Source of the DNA: DASWJZ01 sp963739005
Lineage (GTDB): Bacteria; Pseudomonadota; Alphaproteobacteria; Rhizobiales; Afifellaceae
Length of the DNA stretch: 64,000 nucleotides
Assembly: GCA_963739005.1 (NCBI GenBank)
Contig: CAVTYQ010000005.1
Coordinates: 62,001 to 126,000, forward strand
Reading direction: 5' to 3'
Part shown: positions 58,824 through 64,000 of the stretch, in pieces
Numbering within the stretch: position 1 is the stretch's first letter
How the letters are laid out: each line of letters starts with the position of its first letter
Made by a program: the position numbers and the translations under genes
Notes under the pieces: generated by a model
Seen by the model: the letters and a program-made list of their open reading frames with translations, nothing else
What the model was told of the DNA's origin: nothing
Database searches by the model: none

Positions 58824-59594
58824 ATGGCTGAAAGCGTGTTCATGGCCGAACTGTCGTGGCCGGAGTTCGCCGCCAAGGCGAAGGCGGGCACGATCGTCAT
58901 CCTGCCGCTCGGCGCGACCGAGCAGCACGGGCCGCATCTTTCGATGTCGGTTGACGTGGTGATTCCGACCGCGGTCGCGGAGCGCGTCGCGAAGAAGCTC
59001 GGCGCCCTCGTTGCGCCGACCATTCCCTACGGCTACAAGTCGCAGCCGCGTTCGGGGGGAGGGGAGGCGTTTCCCGGCACCACCAGCCTCGACGCCAACA
59101 CCTTCTCGCTCGTCGTGCGCGACGTCATCCGCGGGCTCGGACATCACGGTGTGCGCAAGATCGTCGTCTTGAACGGCCACTTCGAGAACAGCTGGCCGGC
59201 GGTCGAAGGCCTCGACCTCGGCCTCCGCGAGCTTCGCCGCGACGGCATCAAGGACATGCAGGCGATGCGGCTCGAATATTGGGATTTCGTGAAGCGGGCG
59301 ACGCTTGACCGCCTCTTCCCCGAAGGCTTTCCCGGCACCGAGCTCGAGCATGCGAGCCTGCTCGAGACATCGTTGATGCTCCTGCTCAGGCCCGACCTCG
59401 TCGACATGAAGAAGGTGCCGGACGATGGGCCGGCGAAATTCCCAACCTACGACCGCCATCCGGTGCCGAAGGATTTCGTGCCGGCCTCCGGCGTGCTCGC
59501 CCGCGCCGAGAAGGCGACGCCCGAGAAAGGCCAATGGCTGATCGACGACCACGTCGAGCTGATCACCGCCGCCATTCGCAAAGAGCTCGGCTGA
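58824..59594 (+). CDS. Creatininase-family amidohydrolase
   Basis: A 256-residue metal-dependent hydrolase. The family metal site is visible: LPLGATEQHGPHLSMSVD (Glu, His, Asp) and LNGHFENSWP (His), with a later Glu in GTELEHASLLETS. The family includes creatinine amidohydrolase (opens creatinine to creatine), mycofactocin MftE peptidase and formamide hydrolases of flavin synthesis. In an operon with an importer and a ureohydrolase, opening of a cyclic guanidine or lactam is an attractive role, but it is not proven. Confidence 0.87.
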   Translation: MAESVFMAELSWPEFAAKAKAGTIVILPLGATEQHGPHLSMSVDVVIPTAVAERVAKKLGALVAPTIPYGYKSQPRSGGGEAFPGTTSLDANTFSLVVRDVIRGLGHHGVRKIVVLNGHFENSWPAVEGLDLGLRELRRDGIKDMQAMRLEYWDFVKRATLDRLFPEGFPGTELEHASLLETSLMLLLRPDLVDMKKVPDDGPAKFPTYDRHPVPKDFVPASGVLARAEKATPEKGQWLIDDHVELITAAIRKELG

Positions 59595-59604
59595 TGAGCC
59601 TTCA

Positions 59605-60555
59605 ATGAGCATCGACGATTTCCAGCCGCTCGATTCCGGCAAGGTTCCGCGCTTTGCCGGCCCGTCGACCTTCATGCGCTTGCCGATGGCGCGCCCCGAA
59701 GAGGTCGACATCGCGCTGATCGGCATTCCCTTCGACGGCGGCACCACCAACCGCACCGGCGCGCGCCACGGGCCGCGCGAAATCCGCAACCAGTCGAGCC
59801 TGGTGCGGCGTGTCCACCACGTCACCGGCATATCGCCGTTCGACCTTCAGCGCGTCGCCGATTGCGGCGACGTGCCGGTCAATCCGCTCGATCTGAACGA
59901 GACGCTCGAAAACATCTCGCGCTTCATGGCCGCCGTGCGCGGCGCCGGAACCGTTCCGCTTACCGCCGGCGGCGACCATCTGATCTCGCTGCCGATCCTG
60001 CGGGGCTTGGCGCGCGAGCGGCCGCTTGGAATGATCCACTTCGACGCCCACTCCGACACCTACGACAGCTTCTTCGGCAGCCGTTACAATCACGGCACGC
60101 CGTTCCGGCGTGCTATCGAGGAGGGTCTCCTCGATCCGAAGCGGGTCATCCAGATCGGCATACGGGGGGCGATCTCCGACGCGAAGAATTACGACTTCGC
60201 CCGCGCCGCCGGCGTCCGCATCGTGTTTATCGAAGAATTCGAGGAGCGCGGACCGCAGGCGGTAATGGAGGAGGCGCGGGCGATCGTCGGGGAAAAGCCG
60301 ATCTATGTCTCCTTCGACATCGACGTGCTCGATCCGTCGGTTGCGCCAGGCACGGGAACGCCGGAGATCGGCGGCATCACCTCGCGCGAGGCGCAGAAGC
60401 TGGTCCGCTGGCTCGCCGGACTCGATATCGCCGGCGCGGACCTCGTCGAGGTCTCGCCGCCGCTCGATTCGACCGGCGGAACCGCGCTTACCGCCGCCAC
60501 GCTGATGTTCGAACTCCTTTGCGTGATCGCGAGCGGCAGCGCGAAGAGCGCCTGA
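59605..60555 (+). CDS. speB: Agmatinase
   Basis: A 316-residue ureohydrolase. Motifs: AGGDHLIS, FDAHSDTYDSFFGSRYNHGT (His ligand loop and the agmatinase-type HGT segment), and SFDIDVLDPSVAPGTGTPE. The pattern is that of bacterial agmatinases and guanidinobutyrases/guanidinopropionases, which release urea and leave an amine. Last gene of the operon beginning at 54478. It converges on the PhzF gene with a 12-base gap. It differs from the 53435 copy in the substrate loop. Confidence 0.9.
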   Translation: MSIDDFQPLDSGKVPRFAGPSTFMRLPMARPEEVDIALIGIPFDGGTTNRTGARHGPREIRNQSSLVRRVHHVTGISPFDLQRVADCGDVPVNPLDLNETLENISRFMAAVRGAGTVPLTAGGDHLISLPILRGLARERPLGMIHFDAHSDTYDSFFGSRYNHGTPFRRAIEEGLLDPKRVIQIGIRGAISDAKNYDFARAAGVRIVFIEEFEERGPQAVMEEARAIVGEKPIYVSFDIDVLDPSVAPGTGTPEIGGITSREAQKLVRWLAGLDIAGADLVEVSPPLDSTGGTALTAATLMFELLCVIASGSAKSA

Positions 60556-60567
60556 GAGGGCCAAGGA

Positions 60568-61374
60568 TCAGCCGCGATCGGGAAGCTCGACGGAGCCGGT
60601 GATGAACGTCACGGACTCGCCGCTGATGACCACGCGATCGCCCTCAAGCCGGCACCACAAATCGCCTCCGCGCGGCGAGAGCTGTCGGCTGTGCAGCGCA
60701 TTGCGGCCGAAACGGTCGGCCCAGTAGGGGACGATGATGCGGTGCGCCGTTCCGCAGACGGGGTCTTCGGGAAGACCGAGCTTCGGAGCGAACACGCGCA
60801 GCACGAAGTCCGACGCGTCACCGGGCGCGGTCGCGATGATTGCGCCGCGATCCAACCGGGAGACCGCTTCCATATTAGGGCTCATCGCCGCGATGCTCCT
60901 GGCATCGTCGAAAACCGCGACATAGCCGAAGGGCGCATCCATGGCCGCGACCGGGGTGGCTCCAAGCGCCTCGCTCAAGATGCCGGCCTTGTTCACCGCC
61001 GACGCCGGCATCACCGGCCACGGCACCGCGATGTGGGGACCGTCCGCCGAGACGACGCATTCGCTTGCGTCGGCGAGCACGAATGTCACGCTGCCGCCGG
61101 AGCCGGAGCCGGAGCCGTGGCCGAGCGCGACGTGCGCCGCCGCCATCATCGCGTGGCCGGCGCCGCCGTGGCGCCCGGAGGGCGAATGAAAGAGAAGCTT
61201 GGTCCGGCCCTTCCCGAGCGGACGAAGCGAAGCGAGCACTGACTCGTTGAGCTGGGCCGCCGCCTGTTGGAGAACGCTGTCGGGGACATCGCTTTCGAGC
61301 GAGAGGACGAAGGCGGGATTGCCGCGGAACGGCTCCGTCGCAAACGTCACCACCTGATGCACCCCGGCGCGCAT
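60568..61374 (-). CDS. PhzF-family isomerase/epimerase
   Basis: A 268-residue protein of the phenazine-biosynthesis-like, diaminopimelate-epimerase fold. N-terminus HQVVTFATEPFRGNPAFVL with the GNPA motif; LFHSPSGRHGGAGHAMMAAAHV and DPVCGTAHRIIVPYW follow. Functions in the family are diverse isomerisations; no phenazine genes are present. It is translated from ATG 61374, two bases after the RidA stop, so it is the second gene of a RidA-PhzF unit. Confidence 0.87.
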   Translation of the reverse strand: MRAGVHQVVTFATEPFRGNPAFVLSLESDVPDSVLQQAAAQLNESVLASLRPLGKGRTKLLFHSPSGRHGGAGHAMMAAAHVALGHGSGSGSGGSVTFVLADASECVVSADGPHIAVPWPVMPASAVNKAGILSEALGATPVAAMDAPFGYVAVFDDARSIAAMSPNMEAVSRLDRGAIIATAPGDASDFVLRVFAPKLGLPEDPVCGTAHRIIVPYWADRFGRNALHSRQLSPRGGDLWCRLEGDRVVISGESVTFITGSVELPDRG

Positions 61375-61376
61375 CG

Positions 61377-61802
61377 TCAGGCGGGCGGCAGCGGCTTATG
61401 CGCGATGACCTTGAGCTCGATCTCGACGTCGAACATGAACTTCATCGGGAAGACCGAGCGCACCGGCGGGTCCTTGGTGAAGTAGGTCCGATAGATCTCG
61501 TTGAAGCGGACGAAATGCCGCGCGTCGGAAAGCCAGCACTGACAGTCGACGACGTCCTCGAGCGTGCAGTCGACGACCGCGAGCGCGTCCTTGATGAAGC
61601 CGAACGTCAGGTGGACCTGCTCGTCGAAGGGGACGTTCTTGTACCCCGCCCCGTCGTCGAGGATGTTCCCGTCCGCGTCGAAGACGACGTTCTTTGGATC
61701 GAAGGTCCACGGCCCATAGGCGGACGTGAAGACGAAATCGCCGGCGCGGATCGCCTGGCTGATCGGGACCGGGTGATGCGCCGGGAAGGCTTTCTTGGCC
61801 AT
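61377..61802 (-). CDS. RidA-family protein
   Basis: A 141-residue RidA/YjgF protein. Opening AFPAHHPVPISQAIRAGDFVFTSA, conserved core VHLTFGFIKDALA and DARHFVRFNEIYRTYF. The C-terminal Arg and Glu of the usual R-x-x-x-x-E pattern are present in SVFPMKFMFDVEIELKVIA. It differs clearly from the 42114 copy and could be a pathway-specific imine/enamine hydrolase for an amine-oxidising enzyme such as the dehydrogenase at 63308. First gene of a RidA-PhzF unit. Confidence 0.88.
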   Translation of the reverse strand: MAKKAFPAHHPVPISQAIRAGDFVFTSAYGPWTFDPKNVVFDADGNILDDGAGYKNVPFDEQVHLTFGFIKDALAVVDCTLEDVVDCQCWLSDARHFVRFNEIYRTYFTKDPPVRSVFPMKFMFDVEIELKVIAHKPLPPA

Positions 61803-62336
61803 TTGCGTCTCCTCTACGCTTGCGTCTTCTTCAATCCCGCCTTGCGGTAATGGTCGCTTCGCCGGCGACCGCGGAGCGCGCCGGCCGGCTCGTGATTCGC
61901 CAAGGGAACAGGATCGCAGGGTGGCGCACCCGTCGCGCCCGGCTTGATCGGAAGCCTGAGGAGGACGACGCGACCGCCGATGCGTGCCGACGTTTGAGTT
62001 CGATCACGACGCATCGCGACCCTCGGACCGGGCGACAGGTCGGCGCCTCGCATGTCCCCCTGCTCCCTGCGCCTCTGCCCTGGCAAGGCGGCTGACTCGG
62101 AGCGTCGAAAGGGCATGCCATTCGCATCGCTCCCTCCGACAGCGCGGAAAGATATGGCAGGCAAGGATCATAGGGTCAATAGGAGGCGCCCTATTGACAT
62201 TTGAACATCCAATTGCGTGTATTTCTGCGAGCGCCTTTCGGCTGGGACATGATCACGACGAGTCCGTTGCCAGCGGCGGCGTTTCCCGACAAAGAGCACC
62301 GGGTGCATCACCCCACGGCAAATTGAGAACGCCGAA
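61803..62336. other. 534-base intergenic region with no supported gene
   Basis: The divergent region between the RidA and GntR genes. No frame has convincing coding character: the longest is 62164-61814 on the minus strand and it is Arg/Pro-rich without a recognised motif. The right part holds a perfect palindrome (62175-62198) and a TTGACA -35-like box inside it. The left 350 bases contain nothing I can assign; they may be a degraded gene or repeat. Confidence 0.5.
62175..62198. promoter_or_regulatory. Palindromic operator overlapping a -35 box
   Basis: GTCAATAGG (62175-62183) and CCTATTGAC (62190-62198) are perfect 9-base inverted arms around AGGCGC. The right arm contains TTGACA (62194-62199), a consensus -35 hexamer; a GTGTAT (62217-62222) 17 bases on could be the -10. 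The site is 139 bases upstream of the GntR start at 62337, so a regulator bound here would block that promoter. Autoregulation by the GntR protein is the simplest inference. Confidence 0.6.
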
Positions 62337-63197
62337 ATGCAGACTGTCTCCAGTCAAACGGTTGGACGCCGCAAGCGCTCGCACGAGATTGCCGAACGCC
62401 TCGAACAGGCAATCACCAGCGGCGAGTTCGAGATCGGCAGCCAGCTTCCTTCCGAGAAGGTTCTCGCCGAGCGCTTCAAGGTGGGGCGTCCCTCCGTGCG
62501 CGAGGCCCTCTTCCTGTTGCAGCAGCATGGCCTCGTCGACGTCACCAGCGGAACGCGCGCCCGGGTGATCGCCCCGACCAACAGCTTCCTGATCGGCCAG
62601 TTGACCGGTTTCGTGAAGCGCGTCGCCGCGACCGGCGAGGGCCAGGCTCAGATGGAGCAGACGCGCCTCCTCTTCGAAGCGGGCATCGCCTGGCAGGCGG
62701 CGCAGGTCGCGACGGATGAGGACATCGCGAGACTGAAAAGCGCGCTCGATGCGAACGTCGCCGCGATGGGAAATACCGCGGAATTCATCCGCACCGACGT
62801 CGCGTTCCACTACGAGCTGACGGTAATCACGCGGAACCCGATCTTCGCCGCCGTCCACGACATCCTCGTGGAATGGCTCATCGATCAGCGCACCACGACC
62901 ATCCACATGCCGGATGCCGACCGCTTGTCGGTGCGCGATCACACCAGCATCTACGAGGCGGTCGCCGCGCACGATCCAATTCGCGCTTTCCACGAGATGG
63001 GTAGCCACCTGCGGCTGATCAGCCGGCTCTACCACGAATCGAAGCGCCTCTCTGACGCGATCTTCCGCGATATCGCGCGCGACGTTGCCGAGCGCATGGA
63101 TCGCGAGAAGCAGGATATGTGGACGAGTTCGCTGAATGGAGCGGCGAGCCGGCGCCGCAAGGCGCCCGGCAGACAGGCCAAGGCGGGCAAGGCCTAA
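62337..63197 (+). CDS. GntR-family (FCD) regulator
   Basis: A 286-residue FadR-type regulator. Winged helix: RSHEIAERLEQAITSGEFEIGSQLPSE (quoted in part: EIAERLEQAITSGEF), ERFKVGRPSVREALFLLQQHGLV; then an FCD domain with LLFEAGIAWQAA, DVAFHYELTVITRNPIF and the His-rich HLRLISRLYH metal/ligand segment. A basic tail (RRRKAPGRQAKAGKA) closes it. It precedes the D-amino-acid dehydrogenase by about 110 bases and lies divergent from RidA-PhzF, so it probably controls one or both. Confidence 0.9.
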   Translation: MQTVSSQTVGRRKRSHEIAERLEQAITSGEFEIGSQLPSEKVLAERFKVGRPSVREALFLLQQHGLVDVTSGTRARVIAPTNSFLIGQLTGFVKRVAATGEGQAQMEQTRLLFEAGIAWQAAQVATDEDIARLKSALDANVAAMGNTAEFIRTDVAFHYELTVITRNPIFAAVHDILVEWLIDQRTTTIHMPDADRLSVRDHTSIYEAVAAHDPIRAFHEMGSHLRLISRLYHESKRLSDAIFRDIARDVAERMDREKQDMWTSSLNGAASRRRKAPGRQAKAGKA

Positions 63198-63307
63198 GGG
63201 AGTGCGATCACGAAAGCGACGGGTGCGCTCGGCGAACCTCGCCCGCGGGCAAGCGGAACACTCTTGCGGGGCTGATCGGCCGTCGGCGCTCGCATGGAGG
63301 GGTGAAC

Positions 63308-64000
63308 ATGGCGGTTGTGGTACTGGGAGCGGGCGTGGTCGGCGTGACGACGGCCTGGTATTTGAGCAAGGCCGGGCACGACGTCACCGTCATCGAACGC
63401 CAGCAAGAGGCCGCTCTGGAAACGAGCTGGGGAAACGGCGGCATCATCCATGCGAGCGAGGTCGAGCCCTGGTCGCAGCCGGGAATGCCGCTCAAGATCG
63501 TGAAGTGGCTCGGCAAGGAGAACGCGCCGCTCCTCCTTCGCTATGGGGCGATCCCGCATATGTGGCGGTGGGGCCTCGCCTTCGCACGGAACTGCACGCC
63601 GGAGCGGTTCGCCGCCAACGCCCGCGCCAATCTGGCGCTCGCGCTCTATTCGCTGCGCTCGCTGCAGGAGATCGGCGCAGAGACCGGAATCGCCTACGAC
63701 CGCGCCACGCGCGGCGTCTTGAAGATCTACCGGGCGAAGGACTCGCTCGATGGCGCTGAGCGCTCCTGCGACATGCTGGCGAAGCACGGGCTGCGCTTCG
63801 AGCGCATCGACGTCGCGCGCTCCGTCGAGCTTGAGCCGGCGCTCTCCGCGACCGCCGGCACCTTGGCGGGGGCGCTCTATTTCGAGCGCGACGAGGTCGG
63901 CGACTGCAACAAGTTCACGCAAGGGCTCGCTGCGGCCTGCGCCGCCCGCGGCGTGCGCTTCCAGTATGGAACGACGGTTCAAGGCATTGAGGTCTCGCAG
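63308..64000 (+). CDS. D-amino-acid dehydrogenase (3' partial)
   Basis: FAD-dependent oxidoreductase of the DadA/DAO family; 231 codons are visible and the gene continues past the window end. The N-terminal Rossmann motif VVLGAGVVGVTTAWYLSKAG, the FAD-binding ERQQEAALETSWGNGGIIH and PLKIVKWLGKENAPLLLR are typical of small-subunit D-amino-acid dehydrogenases. These deaminate D-amino acids to 2-oxo acids, giving imines that RidA hydrolyses. ATG 63308 follows GGAGGGGTGAAC. Neighbouring RidA, PhzF and GntR genes support a role in D-amino acid or imino acid catabolism. Confidence 0.88.
   Translation, partial: MAVVVLGAGVVGVTTAWYLSKAGHDVTVIERQQEAALETSWGNGGIIHASEVEPWSQPGMPLKIVKWLGKENAPLLLRYGAIPHMWRWGLAFARNCTPERFAANARANLALALYSLRSLQEIGAETGIAYDRATRGVLKIYRAKDSLDGAERSCDMLAKHGLRFERIDVARSVELEPALSATAGTLAGALYFERDEVGDCNKFTQGLAAACAARGVRFQYGTTVQGIEVSQ

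Noticed and set aside
60568..61374. Phenazine biosynthesis gene
   Set aside because: Only the PhzF fold is shared; no other phenazine gene is present and PhzF-like isomerases are widespread.
63255..63267. Sigma-54-like GGAACACTCTTGC before the D-amino-acid dehydrogenase
   Set aside because: Spacing is one base short and the -24 element is poor.
1..64000. tRNA, rRNA, CRISPR arrays, insertion sequences or prophage
   Set aside because: Nothing resembling cloverleaf genes, regularly spaced repeats, transposases, integrases or phage structural genes was seen.

Overview
The window is high-GC, gene-dense DNA with the gene content of an alphaproteobacterium, most likely order Hyphomicrobiales. Reasons: a FixL-FixJ-FixK oxygen cascade with matching FixK boxes, NAD-dependent FdsGBAD formate dehydrogenase, near-consensus sigma-54 promoters, alphaproteobacterial-style intergenic palindromes, and very many ABC importers. 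No rRNA, tRNA, CRISPR array, transposase, integrase or phage gene was seen.

Layout. 1-4.3 kb: a sugar-type ABC importer (binding protein cut by the window edge, two permeases, and an ATPase on the opposite strand). 4.4-12.7 kb: a low-oxygen module. It holds a c-type cytochrome and a K+-channel protein behind a perfect FixK/FNR box, a lone receiver protein behind a second box (FixT-like), fixJ, fixL, and fixK followed by a tandem universal stress protein and a Ca-type P-ATPase. 12.8-19.9 kb: a LysR regulator with a clear operator, then fdsG-fdsB-fdsA-fdsD-fdhD. 19.9-30.3 kb: a GntR regulator divergent from a polyamine-type ABC importer with a sigma-54 promoter; a racemase, a dipeptidase, a class III aminotransferase of the phospho-lyase type, an SDR and an APH-type kinase. 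30.4-35.2 kb: a second polyamine-type importer plus SDR, again with a sigma-54 promoter. 35.4-42.5 kb: an isochorismatase-type amidase, a B12-dependent diol dehydratase with fused large and medium subunits, an acetamidase, an ArgE-type deacetylase, DUF1028 and RidA. 42.5-46.4 kb: an HpaB-type hydroxylase divergent from a tri/dimethylamine dehydrogenase-like flavoprotein. 46.5-60.6 kb: two NitT/TauT-type importers, four SDR/MDR dehydrogenases, a HisD-like dehydrogenase, a creatininase-family hydrolase and two agmatinase-family ureohydrolases. 60.6-64 kb: PhzF, RidA, a GntR regulator and the start of a D-amino-acid dehydrogenase.

How the parts may work together (inference). From about 20 kb onward the window reads as a scavenging island for small nitrogenous compounds: polyamines, amino acids, amino alcohols, methylated amines and guanidino compounds. 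Three importer operons share -24/-12 promoters, which suggests nitrogen-limitation (NtrC-type) control. Ring opening by the creatininase-like enzyme, urea release by the ureohydrolases, oxidative demethylation by the amine dehydrogenase and final oxidation of C1 units by FdsGBAD would form a coherent route. The substrate cannot be read from sequence alone.

Two importer genes carry apparent single-base frameshifts (near 24357 and 48452). Either they are real lesions or the underlying assembly has indel errors; raw reads would decide.
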